Virus record (IMG/VR): IMGVR_UViG_3300040816_000786
Span: 1-49,801 of that record
Strand: one strand, 5' to 3'
Source of the DNA: a virus
DNA length: 49,801 nt
Shown: positions 39,607 to 47,637 of the stretch, piece after piece
Position numbering within the stretch: the first letter of the stretch is position 1
Layout of the letters: each line of letters begins with the position of its first letter
Position numbers and translations under genes: made by a program
The notes under the pieces: generated by a model
Database searches by the model: none
Seen by the model: the letters and a program-made list of their open reading frames with translations, nothing else
What the model was told of the DNA's origin: nothing

Positions 39607-40800
39607 ATGATTGAAACTTCATATTTTGAAAAGATAGTTGAAACTTTAAAACTTGATGGCAATTATCGGGTTTTTAATGATATCCTTAGAGAGCGGGGAG
39701 ACTTTCCCCGCTCTATTTGGTATGGCCCATATGCACCAAAGCAAATTGTAAATTGGTGTTCTAATGATTATCTTGGTATGGGGCAAAATAAAATCGTTAT
39801 AGATGCAATGCACACCGCATTGGATCAGACAGGTTCCGGATCTGGTGGTACCCGTAATATTGGAGGAACCTCGCATTATCATGTTACACTTGAACGAGAA
39901 TTAGCATCCCTACATAAAAAGGAATCTGCCCTTTTATTTACTAGTGCATATGTCGCCAACGAGTGGTCGTTGATTGCACTTACAAGAATAATTCCTGATC
40001 TTATTTTTCTGTCTGACAATAAAAATCATGCCTCTCTTATTATGGGCATAAAACACAGTCGAGCACCCAAAATTGTTTGGGAACATAATAATATGCAAGA
40101 GCTTGAGTTAGCACTTCAAACTGCTCAGTTGTCAAACAAGACACCAATAATTGTTTTTGAATCTGTATATTCAATGGATGGTGATGTGGCACCGATTAAA
40201 GAGATATGTGATCTTGCTGATAAGTATAATGCAATGACGTATATTGATGAGGTTCATGCGGTCGGGCTCTATGGTCATTTGGGGGCTGGATATTTAGAAA
40301 AGCTAGGATTAACAGATAGGGTTGATATTATAAATGGGACGATGGGAAAAGCCTTTGGAGTTCAGGGAGGTTATATTTCTTCTAGCTCTATTGTTATTGA
40401 TGCAATTCGTTCTGTGGCTTCTGGATTTATCTTCACCACCTCACTCAGCCCAGTCATTTGCGCCGGCGCTCTCGCGTCCATCAGATATCTTAAGGATCAC
40501 AACGAATTAAGAGAACAGCACCAGGAACGTGCGGCAAAACTGACATCAATGTTAAAAGATAATAATATTGAGATACACGAATCAGCCTGTACTCATATTG
40601 TTCCTGTAATGATTAGAGATGCCAAAAAGTGTAAAAAGTTAAGTGATATCTTATTGCAACAATTTGGCATATATATTCAACCAATCAACTATCCTACGGT
40701 AGATGAAGGGCAGGAAAGGTTGCGCATTGCGCCGACACCATTACATGATGACACTATGATGCTAGACCTGGTAAATTCACTAAAGAAAGTTTTAGAGTGA
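39607..40800 (+). CDS. hemA: 5-aminolevulinate synthase (C4/Shemin pathway)
   Basis: This 397-residue PLP enzyme should condense glycine and succinyl-CoA to 5-aminolevulinate, the first step of tetrapyrrole synthesis. Signatures: [10 protein letters not shown] (50-59), [17 protein letters not shown] (76-92), [11 protein letters not shown] (186-196), YIDEVHAVG (212-220) and [14 protein letters not shown] (243-256) with PLP Lys248. The GTxGKAFGxxGGY form separates ALA synthase from related KBL and BioF enzymes. Full length for alphaproteobacterial HemA (about 400). A strong hairpin lies inside the early coding region. In context it supplies precursor for heme, which the phage heme oxygenase and PcyX can turn into bilin. 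Confidence 0.9.
   Translation: MIETSYFEKIVETLKLDGNYRVFNDILRERGDFPRSIWYGPYAPKQIVNWCSNDYLGMGQNKIVIDAMHTALDQTGSGSGGTRNIGGTSHYHVTLERELASLHKKESALLFTSAYVANEWSLIALTRIIPDLIFLSDNKNHASLIMGIKHSRAPKIVWEHNNMQELELALQTAQLSNKTPIIVFESVYSMDGDVAPIKEICDLADKYNAMTYIDEVHAVGLYGHLGAGYLEKLGLTDRVDIINGTMGKAFGVQGGYISSSSIVIDAIRSVASGFIFTTSLSPVICAGALASIRYLKDHNELREQHQERAAKLTSMLKDNNIEIHESACTHIVPVMIRDAKKCKKLSDILLQQFGIYIQPINYPTVDEGQERLRIAPTPLHDDTMMLDLVNSLKKVLE
39691..39713 (+). promoter_or_regulatory. strong hairpin inside the hemA coding region
   Basis: GAGCGGGGA (39691-39699) pairs perfectly with TCCCCGCTC (39705-39713) around five bases, then TATTT. It resembles a terminator within codons 29-36 and could attenuate hemA transcription or slow translation. 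Confidence 0.55.
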
Positions 40801-40954
40801 ATAATAAAAACAATAATGTGTTAACAGTCAAACTTATGCTATTTTTATGTGTGTTTTTGCATTTTATAGTAATACCAATATGGATGTGGAGTTTAGGATT
40901 ATGAATCAACTTGAATCGGCATTCTTTGGCAAACGACTGTGGAAGGAAAATAAA

Positions 40955-41374
40955 ATGAATAAAATTAAAAAAGCTTTTTGGTTTACACTTGGGATTTTAC
41001 TGGTTGGCGTAGCCTACTTGGGTGTTATTCTTCCAGGCTTGCCGTGGAGTACGCCAATCCTTGGGGCCGCCTTTTGCTTTGCAAAATCGAGCAAGAGGTT
41101 TCACGATTGGATCATGAATCATAAGACCTTTGGGCCATTTATTACTGAATGGCAGACGTATAAAGTCTACCCACAAAAAGCTAAATACCTTATGATGGTT
41201 GTAATGGCTACATCGCTAGGGTTTATGTACTGGGGCACTGGTAACCTTATGGCAACATTTTATCTCTTTATCTTATTTGTGTTAATCGTAACATGGGCAT
41301 GGAGATACCCAGGTTCAAAAGAGGAATCAAAAAGACGTAAAAAGGCAGGCAAAAGACTTGGCTGGCTTAAATAA
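40955..41374 (+). CDS. DUF454/YbaN-family inner-membrane protein (139 aa)
   Basis: LGVILPGLPWSTPILGAAFCFAKSSKRFHDW is split here only for naming: the key blocks are GVILPGLPWSTP and AKSSKRFHDW, diagnostic of DUF454 (YbaN). It has about three membrane helices and a basic C-terminal tail. ATG 40955 with GGAAGG fits the usual 125-residue family length; ATGs at 40901 and 40847 extend the frame, and 40901 also has a usable GGAG. Function of the family is not established. Adjacent to ALA synthase, so a link to heme is possible but unproven. Confidence 0.75.
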   Translation: MNKIKKAFWFTLGILLVGVAYLGVILPGLPWSTPILGAAFCFAKSSKRFHDWIMNHKTFGPFITEWQTYKVYPQKAKYLMMVVMATSLGFMYWGTGNLMATFYLFILFVLIVTWAWRYPGSKEESKRRKKAGKRLGWLK

Positions 41375-41441
41375 ATAAACATAACAACGCTTGGTGGTAA
41401 TTCTGCCAAGCACTTTACAATGTTATTGATGAGGAGATATA

Positions 41442-42467
41442 ATGACAAAACGAATTCTTATTACCGGTGGCGGTGGTTTTATTGCTCACCATCTGATCAA
41501 TCAAGTACTTATCCGTACCGATTGGGAAATTGTTACATTAGATCGGTTGGACTATAGCGGTAATCTTAATCGCTTACATGATCTACTTCAAGACCGAACA
41601 CCGGCAGAACGCAAACGCGTACGAACAATCTTTCACGATTTAAAGGCTGAAATCAATCCAATGCTCGAAGCTGACATTGGACCTGTAGATATTGTGGCTC
41701 ATCTTGCGGCTGGATCTCATGTCGATAGATCAATTGATAGGCCTATGGAATTCGTAATGGATAATGTTGTTGGTACTGGCAACCTATTGGAATATGCTCG
41801 TAGGCAAGAAAACCTTGAGCGGTTCCTGTACTTCTCCACAGATGAGGTTTTTGGCCCAGCGCCAGAAGGTATAAAATATGACGAGTATGATCGTTATAAT
41901 AGTACAAACCCATATTCTGCTTCAAAGGCCGGTGGTGAAGAATTAGCTGTTGCATATCAAAACACATATAATATGCCAATTTACATTACGCACACAATGA
42001 ATGTATTTGGCCAACGACAGCACCCAGAAAAATTTATTCCTATGACTATTCGGAATGTCCGTGATGGTAATACCGTTACGATCCATTCTGATGCTTCAAA
42101 AACAATCCCAGGTTCCCGTCATTATATCCATGCTGAGGATGTAGCAGATGCTACACTATTTTTGTTACAGCATGAAGGTACCTTGGATATGTCAAACAAT
42201 ACAGGAATTAAATGTCCTAAATTTAATATCTGCGGTGCTACGGAATTAAACAACTTGGAACTTGCACAACTTATTGCAAAGGCCCAAGGAAAGGAATTAA
42301 AATATGAGTTTATGGACTTTCATAGTTCTCGGCCTGGCCACGACCTTCGGTATGCTCTTAGCGGTGACCGTATGGCGGCTATGGGTTGGCTTCCACAACC
42401 AGTTGAACAGCGACTTGAAGAAGTTGTGCGATGGACTTTAGATAATACGAGGTGGTTAGACATATGA
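41442..42467 (+). CDS. NAD-dependent sugar dehydratase/epimerase (RmlB-like)
   Basis: An extended-SDR enzyme of 341 residues: GGGGFI Rossmann loop near residue 9, LAAGSHVDRSI, STDEVFG and the catalytic YSASKAGGEE (YxxxK). STDEVFG with DRS is the pattern of dTDP-glucose 4,6-dehydratases, so 4-keto-6-deoxy sugar synthesis is likely. Ribosome site GAGGAG is upstream. The following methyltransferase overlaps by ATGA, so the two may modify the same sugar. Confidence 0.85.
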   Translation: MTKRILITGGGGFIAHHLINQVLIRTDWEIVTLDRLDYSGNLNRLHDLLQDRTPAERKRVRTIFHDLKAEINPMLEADIGPVDIVAHLAAGSHVDRSIDRPMEFVMDNVVGTGNLLEYARRQENLERFLYFSTDEVFGPAPEGIKYDEYDRYNSTNPYSASKAGGEELAVAYQNTYNMPIYITHTMNVFGQRQHPEKFIPMTIRNVRDGNTVTIHSDASKTIPGSRHYIHAEDVADATLFLLQHEGTLDMSNNTGIKCPKFNICGATELNNLELAQLIAKAQGKELKYEFMDFHSSRPGHDLRYALSGDRMAAMGWLPQPVEQRLEEVVRWTLDNTRWLDI

Positions 42468-43030
42468 GTTGGAATCAATTAATTGATAATGCATATAATT
42501 TTGCAAGATATCAGAAGAGTGACATTCATGAGCACATTCCGGTTCTGTATGAGCTAGGTTTGGAGTGTGACCATGTAACAGAAATGGGTGTGCGGACAGG
42601 TAACAGCACCAGAGCATTTCTTAAAACTGATGCTGTATTGAGATCATATGATTTAAAATTGGATAAACGTATGGTTGAAATTTTTAATGAGGCTGTAAAG
42701 GCAGATAAAGATGTAGAGTATATTGCAGGAGATGTTCTCACATTGGACATTGAGGAAACTGATCTGTTATTCATTGACACCTGGCATTGTTATGCTCAAC
42801 TTTGTAAGGAATTAGAACTTCATGGTAATATGGCTCGGAAATATTTGGTGTTTCATGATACATTTACATATGGCCTACGAAATGAAAGTGGGCAAGATCC
42901 TGAGCCAGGATCCGAGCCATACCAAGGTTTGTTGCCAGCTATCATTCAATTTATTATAAAGAATCCTCACTGGCGATTTAAAGAGTTTTATATGAACAAT
43001 AATGGTTTAACGGTATTGGAACGAGTATAA
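42464..43030 (+). CDS. class I SAM-dependent methyltransferase-like protein (188 aa)
   Basis: VTEMGVRTGNSTRAFL resembles motif I of CmcI/Methyltransf_24-type enzymes, LRSYDLKLD the acidic loop that binds SAM ribose, and DLLFIDTWHCYAQL the motif with catalytic acids. The frame opens with GTG at 42452, but ATG 42464 overlaps the previous stop in the usual way here. Possible substrate: a sugar of the glycan pathway. Confidence 0.7.
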   Translation: MSWNQLIDNAYNFARYQKSDIHEHIPVLYELGLECDHVTEMGVRTGNSTRAFLKTDAVLRSYDLKLDKRMVEIFNEAVKADKDVEYIAGDVLTLDIEETDLLFIDTWHCYAQLCKELELHGNMARKYLVFHDTFTYGLRNESGQDPEPGSEPYQGLLPAIIQFIIKNPHWRFKEFYMNNNGLTVLERV

Positions 43031-44598
43031 TGATTGTAGATTGTTTTCCGTGGTTCGCACCATATGGTGAGGAAGTATTACGCTTAAGAGTAAATCTTTT
43101 AAAGGATTACGTTGACAAATTTATTATTGTAGAATCAAACAAGACTCACAGTGGCAAGCCCGTTGAGAGAAAATTTCTGGAAATTGCCAAACGTAATGAT
43201 CTTCCAATGGATAAAATTATATACGTCGAGCATGACATTCCAGAACCCGATGAGTTTGAAATACTTGATATTGATTATCAAAACGCTGGGTTGAATAGAA
43301 AAAGAAAACATTCGGTAAATGCTAGAGTCCGTGAACGACTACAAAAAGATGCTGTTATGGAAGGTATGAAAGATTTACCAGACGATGCCGTGTTTATCTA
43401 TGGTGATGCTGATGAGGTTATAAATCCAATCAATATTCCTTGGGTGGCTAATATCACCAGAAACAACCCTAATGTAATCATTAAGATACCATTGGTATAT
43501 TTACAAGGCCGAGCAGATCTTCGTATCCACCATGAAGAAGGAAAACCAGTTGTTTGGTGGCGCGCGATGTTCTTTGCTACAAAAAAGCAAATTATGGAAA
43601 ATAAAATCAGCAATATTCGCTGTGGTAACATAAAACTACCAGTACAGTGGCCTACTCATAATAATGCTGTTATTCAGGACATGGGGTGGCATTTTGCCTG
43701 GATGGGTAATAACGAACAACGAAATACAAAGGCCACTTCTTTTGCGCATGCGTTTGATAAATTCGCCTGGCAGATAAAACAAGGCGCTGGCGACTATTCT
43801 AAATATGACCAGTTTATGAAAAGTACACCCCCAGTTGCTGGTGAGGTAGCCCCAGATGGCCACCCAGATCACATATTACGAGAGTATGCACTGGAAAAAC
43901 TACCACCTATGGTCCTAGAGGATTCATTCATTAGAGAGTTTCTCTTGCCAGAGACTGATCTTGATAAACCAGAAGAGTTTATGTTCAATAGGTGTACTTG
44001 TAGTTGGTGTGAATCAATTAAATGGCCATTACTGTTTGATCTGGATGGTGAAAAGACTTGGTTTGAAATACCTAGAAGCTGTTCGGTCACCATTAAGGAA
44101 ACGTATCCCAACCGAAAAAGAATTGAAAAGGATGCTCAGTTGGTGAAGGGCAAATGGCTAAAATACAGTGCAGTTAAGAGTAAACCTATTGTAATATTTA
44201 CTGATCCTATTGATAGATTTATTTCCTGTATTAATGTGTATCTTGTGCCTGGTCAGAGATATTACAATTATGGGCAAAATATTTTTCAAGCACTTGGTAA
44301 GAATCTTGATGAGTGTACGAAGGAAGAAAAAATTGATCTGTTTTTTAAAAACCTGCAAAAGATTGGTAGTCTCCACCAGGTCCATCATTTTCACCCACAA
44401 TGTATGTTTGTGGACACTCAATCGTTTGATGAGTTCGAGGTCGTTCCTCGGAAGAGTGTGAATAAGTTCTTTGGTATATCAACTGTATATAATAGAACAA
44501 AGAAAGAGATAACAAAGAATGATCTGAGCCCACAACAGCTTAATTTTATTACAAAAATTTATCAGTCAGATTATGACTTTTTTGAAAAATATGGTTGA
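43030..44598 (+). CDS. fusion of GT17-like glycosyltransferase and sulfotransferase-like domain (522 aa)
   Basis: Residues 1-270 resemble GT17 enzymes: DCFPWFAPYGEEVLRLRVNLL at the start (long block, named here in two parts: DCFPWF and EEVLRLRVNLL), FIIVESNKTHSGKP, and VFIYGDADEVINP with the DxD. From about 335 the chain changes: WFEIPRSCSVTIKETYP is like a PAPS loop, KPIVIFTDPIDRFISCINVY is like the 3'-phosphate strand, and HFHPQCMFVD follows, as in sulfotransferase family 2. One protein may add and sulfate a sugar. The PAPS loop is degenerate (PRSCSVTI), so activity is less sure. The stop lies inside the next promoter. Confidence 0.65.
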   Translation: MIVDCFPWFAPYGEEVLRLRVNLLKDYVDKFIIVESNKTHSGKPVERKFLEIAKRNDLPMDKIIYVEHDIPEPDEFEILDIDYQNAGLNRKRKHSVNARVRERLQKDAVMEGMKDLPDDAVFIYGDADEVINPINIPWVANITRNNPNVIIKIPLVYLQGRADLRIHHEEGKPVVWWRAMFFATKKQIMENKISNIRCGNIKLPVQWPTHNNAVIQDMGWHFAWMGNNEQRNTKATSFAHAFDKFAWQIKQGAGDYSKYDQFMKSTPPVAGEVAPDGHPDHILREYALEKLPPMVLEDSFIREFLLPETDLDKPEEFMFNRCTCSWCESIKWPLLFDLDGEKTWFEIPRSCSVTIKETYPNRKRIEKDAQLVKGKWLKYSAVKSKPIVIFTDPIDRFISCINVYLVPGQRYYNYGQNIFQALGKNLDECTKEEKIDLFFKNLQKIGSLHQVHHFHPQCMFVDTQSFDEFEVVPRKSVNKFFGISTVYNRTKKEITKNDLSPQQLNFITKIYQSDYDFFEKYG

Positions 44599-44623
44599 CA
44601 TTTGGTCCAAAATGTATTATATT
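44595..44623 (+). promoter_or_regulatory. sigma70-type promoter overlapping a stop codon
   Basis: ATGG-TTGACA (44595-44600), 17-bp spacer, TATATT (44618-44623), then AATAGTATG. The stop of the fusion gene is inside the -35, as for pcyX. Confidence 0.75.
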
Positions 44624-44656
44624 AATAGTATGTATTTAATAAAGAGAGTATGAAAT

Positions 44657-44974
44657 ATGAAATATGCGGTAGCAACTGTAACATCAACATTCCGAATGCG
44701 ATATGTTCTTTCTGAAGAAGAGCTTCAATCTTTAAATACGGATGTGAAATTGGATGATCAAAAAATGGTTGAATGGTTGGAAGATACCGTCACCTGCGAA
44801 GAGGTCAATGAGTTTTCACAGAAGTTTCTTGGCGAACAAATTATTAGTACTGAGATCATGGATGAAGATCAGACATTAAAGCTCTTTGACACAGACAATG
44901 ATTATCTTGCTGACTGGTCCAAGGAACAAAAACTTGACTACCTCCAAAAAAGGTTAATTCAAAAAGATTCTTAA
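44657..44974 (+). CDS. small acidic early protein (105 aa)
   Basis: An unrecognised acidic protein with EEELQSLNTDVKLDDQKMVEW-like helices (named in part: EEELQSLN and KMVEWLED). No signal or membrane segment. It follows a strong promoter and AGAGAG ribosome site; the glutaredoxin-like gene begins two bases after its stop. Confidence 0.65.
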   Translation: MKYAVATVTSTFRMRYVLSEEELQSLNTDVKLDDQKMVEWLEDTVTCEEVNEFSQKFLGEQIISTEIMDEDQTLKLFDTDNDYLADWSKEQKLDYLQKRLIQKDS

Positions 44975-44976
44975 AC

Positions 44977-45255
44977 ATGATTGTAATATATGGGCGTACA
45001 CAATGTGAGTTCTGCAATGCTGCACAGCAGATGTGCAAAAAGTGGAACCTTGAATATGAATACAAAAACATTGAATATGTAATGTATTTAAATGAACTTT
45101 TTGAAACTTATGGAAAGGACATTGGAAGCGAAAGCGCAAATGGTTTGCTTGACTGTCCTTACATTATTTGGAATAATAGATACATCGGACACTATAATGA
45201 TCTTCTTAGAGAAATAGAAAATACTATTGGTGGATACGGTGAAGGGGCTTTTTAG
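44977..45255 (+). CDS. glutaredoxin-like protein (92 aa)
   Basis: CEFC at residues 11-14 in the context YGRTQCEFCNAAQQMC is a glutaredoxin active site with an uncommon central pair. DCPYIIWNNRYIGHYNDL contains the cis-Pro and GxY features of the fold. It differs from the NrdC-like protein at 38825 and may serve another substrate. Confidence 0.75.
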   Translation: MIVIYGRTQCEFCNAAQQMCKKWNLEYEYKNIEYVMYLNELFETYGKDIGSESANGLLDCPYIIWNNRYIGHYNDLLREIENTIGGYGEGAF

Positions 45256-45257
45256 TT

Positions 45258-45503
45258 TTGGCTATAAGAAAACCTAATGACTTAACAGTCGAAAAATTAC
45301 AATACGAATTAAAAGCAATAAAATCTGAGCGTGATCAATACCGTAGAGATAATGATTCTCTTCGAAATGAATCCATGATGCTCATGGAAACACTGGATGA
45401 TCTCACTTCAAATATGGATTACTGGTCCGAAAAGAGCATCAAATCAGGGGTTGTTTTTAGATTAAAGAATGTTTTAACTCAACTTAGGCAAATGGGAGAA
45501 TAG
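45258..45503 (+). CDS. small coiled-coil protein (81 aa)
   Basis: The frame begins with TTG, directly after the glutaredoxin stop, with a GGGG-containing ribosome site. Charged heptads over residues 10-60 (VEKLQYELKAIKSERDQYRR) predict a coiled coil. Unrecognised. The TTG start is the only in-frame option near the ribosome site. Confidence 0.6.
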   Translation: MAIRKPNDLTVEKLQYELKAIKSERDQYRRDNDSLRNESMMLMETLDDLTSNMDYWSEKSIKSGVVFRLKNVLTQLRQMGE

Positions 45504-45506
45504 TGA

Positions 45507-45644
45507 ATGGCTAAAGTTGTAAATCTAGGTGGTTCATCTTTGCATCGAATCAAAAAGGTAACATCAATTGGTAAATCAGTTCGATCACGACCAAAGAATA
45601 AATCGGCAAAGCGTGGGTGGAAAAAATACCGAGGACAGGGCTAA
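45507..45644 (+). CDS. tiny basic protein (45 aa)
   Basis: A 45-codon frame with a GGGAG ribosome site, starting MAKVVNLGGSS and ending KKYRGQG. About a third of residues are Lys or Arg (HRIKKVTSIG, RSRPKNKSAKRGWKKY). I recall similar tiny basic proteins in other marine T4-like phages. Nucleic-acid binding is likely from charge alone. Confidence 0.65.
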   Translation: MAKVVNLGGSSLHRIKKVTSIGKSVRSRPKNKSAKRGWKKYRGQG

Positions 45645-45647
45645 AAT

Positions 45648-46385
45648 ATGGCACGCAAGTTTATTTTTGATGTGGATGGAACTCTCACACCCAGTAGAGG
45701 AAAAATGGATCCAGAGTTCAAGGAATTCTTTTTGGATTTTATGAACCGCGAGCCATGCTTTCTGGTGACTGGTAGTGATTATCCCAAAACTGTAGAACAG
45801 ATTGGAGCAGAGGTTACTGAAAATGTTGCCTGTGTTTATAACTGTAGTGGTAATGATATATTCTTTAAGGGTAAACGAGTAAATTCTAATGAGTTTACTT
45901 TGCCTTCTGACCTAAAAGCATTTCTTCAGGGATGGCTAATTTCTAGTAAATTTTATTTGCGTACTGGAAACCATATTGAGGAACGGAAGGGACTGGTAAA
46001 CTTTAGTGTCGTTGGCCGAAATGCCAAGCCAAAACAAAGGGGGGAATATGTTAAACACGACAAAGAGTTCCGTGAAAGAGAAACAATTGCATATCTAATC
46101 AACACACAATGGCCTGAAATTCAAGCGTCTGTTGGTGGTGAAACTGGAATTGATATTCACCGTCGAGGTTCTGACAAGTCTCAAATTCTGGAAGACTTCG
46201 ACAAGGATGCCGAAATCCATTTCTTTGGTGATGCGATGGATCCAGGTGGAAATGACTATCCTTTATACGCTGCTTTGCAACAGGTTAACACTAATCATAG
46301 GACTAGATGTTATCATATAAAAGATTGGCAAGAAACATATAATAATTTGAAAAAAATGGTTGACATTCCTTTAGGAGTGTGGTAA
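45648..46385 (+). CDS. eukaryotic-type phosphomannomutase-like HAD protein (245 aa)
   Basis: FDVDGTLTPSR (residues 7-17) is the HAD nucleophile motif with D8 and D10, in the form seen in alpha-PMM. CFLVTGSDYPKTVEQIG, NCSGNDIFFKG and FFGDAMDPGGNDY match the PMM core and metal-binding motifs. It should interconvert mannose-6- and mannose-1-phosphate for GDP-mannose synthesis. This fits the sugar-nucleotide genes in the window. A promoter lies inside its 3' end. Confidence 0.8.
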   Translation: MARKFIFDVDGTLTPSRGKMDPEFKEFFLDFMNREPCFLVTGSDYPKTVEQIGAEVTENVACVYNCSGNDIFFKGKRVNSNEFTLPSDLKAFLQGWLISSKFYLRTGNHIEERKGLVNFSVVGRNAKPKQRGEYVKHDKEFRERETIAYLINTQWPEIQASVGGETGIDIHRRGSDKSQILEDFDKDAEIHFFGDAMDPGGNDYPLYAALQQVNTNHRTRCYHIKDWQETYNNLKKMVDIPLGVW

Positions 46386-46388
46386 TAT
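46360..46388 (+). promoter_or_regulatory. sigma70-type promoter inside the 3' end of the phosphomannomutase gene
   Basis: ATGG-TTGACA (46360-46365), 17-bp spacer, TAATAT (46383-46388). It reads into the small gene at 46401-46649, whose ATG would lie only about 6 bases from the transcription start. Confidence 0.65.
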
Positions 46389-46400
46389 GGTATATATCAA

Positions 46401-46649
46401 ATGAAAGGAAACCGATTGTATTATTCAGCCAAATTCCATCTACCGAAGAATACTACAGATAATCAGATCTTCGTATTCGCCCTAGAACATGGGTGTGTAT
46501 CATATCTTTTATCTGAAAACGAAAAAAGTAACGTATATGGATTTATGAGCAGAAACTACGATCATATATTAGAGTTGTGTGACCAACTCTGCGATCACGA
46601 CGAAAACGCACAATCTAAAATAAGTACTGAATCTATAACCATACATTGA
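46401..46649 (+). CDS. small protein of unknown function (82 aa)
   Basis: Unrecognised 82-residue protein with two Cys near the C-terminus (ELCDQLCDHDE). The ATG at 46401 would give a nearly leaderless mRNA from the promoter at 46360. A TTG at 46416 has AAAGGA 6 bases upstream and is a plausible alternative, giving 77 residues. Function unknown. Confidence 0.6.
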   Translation: MKGNRLYYSAKFHLPKNTTDNQIFVFALEHGCVSYLLSENEKSNVYGFMSRNYDHILELCDQLCDHDENAQSKISTESITIH

Positions 46650-46659
46650 GGTTTACATT

Positions 46660-47100
46660 ATGACTATGCATCTAGTAGGTCCATATATGACCACTACTAA
46701 TCATAAAAAGCGAAAGAGCAAAGCTCTCACCGAAAAGCAACTCCAAGCAAAAAGAGTTGAATGGAGTCAATATAATAAGAGCTGTCGCAAGAAAAACATG
46801 CACAGTGCTCAGTTCCAAGAGTTCGAGGATTACCTCTCGTACATCCGCGGCGAGTATAAACCTAAAAAAGAGTTTAAAACTTATGAACCGAAACCATCGA
46901 ATGCGCCACAACGCTCGACGAAGAGCTATCCAAGCATCAAGACGTCGAACACAGTACCTGGATACGCACCAAGAAAAGAACGAAATCAATATACAGGAGA
47001 CCTCATCGTTGGCATCGGCACGATGCACAAGTCTAACCTCGTCCCAATTATGCGAGGAACAAACGAAGCAAAAGACATAGCAAACATGCGCCGAGGCTAA
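46660..47100 (+). CDS. basic protein of unknown function (146 aa)
   Basis: A very basic protein. It has a Lys/Arg-rich N-terminal helix, a Pro/Ser/Thr-rich middle (EPKPSNAPQRSTKSYPS) and an end I recall from other marine T4-like phages (MHKSNLVPIMRGTNEAKD). No enzyme motif. Its use of TCG and CGA codons is higher than in its neighbours. Possibly nucleic-acid binding. Confidence 0.6.
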   Translation: MTMHLVGPYMTTTNHKKRKSKALTEKQLQAKRVEWSQYNKSCRKKNMHSAQFQEFEDYLSYIRGEYKPKKEFKTYEPKPSNAPQRSTKSYPSIKTSNTVPGYAPRKERNQYTGDLIVGIGTMHKSNLVPIMRGTNEAKDIANMRRG

Positions 47101-47101
47101 A

Positions 47102-47602
47102 ATGAATAAATTTATTACTATGATGGCAGCTATGGCTGTAGCATTTTCGTTCCCTGCACAGGCAGAAAATACCGGAATGGATGCCGAAACACGAGAAGAC
47201 TATCAATGTCTTGCTCTTAATATTTACTATGAAGCACGTGGGTCAAGTCTAGCGGATATGGCAGGTGTTGCTGATGTTGTTCTGAACCGAGTACTTGATA
47301 TTCGATACCCCGGAACAATTTGTGGTGTTGTGAAGGATGCTAAACTTGATAGCAATGGAAATCCTATTAGAAACAAATGTCAGTTTTCTTGGTATTGTGA
47401 TGGTAAGAGCGATCGCCCTACAGACAGAGATTCGTTTGAAAAGTCTCTATTGATTGCTGGTCAAATGTTATTCCAGGGTCGCTACCGTGGCATATCAGAA
47501 GGTGCCACACATTATCATGCTGATTATGTAAAACCCAGATGGGCCAAAAAGATCACCCACGTAGGGCGTATAGGAGACCATATCTTTTATCGCTGGGACT
47601 AA
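47102..47602 (+). CDS. secreted SleB-like cell wall hydrolase (166 aa)
   Basis: A Sec signal peptide (1-21, cleavage after PAQA) precedes a Hydrolase_2/SleB domain: CLALNIYYEARGSS with catalytic Glu44, VADVVLNRVLDIRYPGTICGVV (named in part: VVLNRV and YPGTICGVV), CQFSWYCDGKSD and GATHYHADYVKPRWAK. It cuts peptidoglycan glycan strands from the periplasmic side. This is a second lysin beside the GH19 endolysin; an exported form does not need a holin. The gene starts one base after the previous stop. Confidence 0.88.
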   Translation: MNKFITMMAAMAVAFSFPAQAENTGMDAETREDYQCLALNIYYEARGSSLADMAGVADVVLNRVLDIRYPGTICGVVKDAKLDSNGNPIRNKCQFSWYCDGKSDRPTDRDSFEKSLLIAGQMLFQGRYRGISEGATHYHADYVKPRWAKKITHVGRIGDHIFYRWD

Positions 47603-47610
47603 TATAAATA
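47603..47610 (+). promoter_or_regulatory. T4-type late promoter box before the RuvC-like gene
   Basis: Exact TATAAATA just after the SleB gene stop and 28 bases before the resolvase ATG. Confidence 0.55.
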
Positions 47611-47637
47611 TCTCCATGAATGAATGGAGATGTTTTT

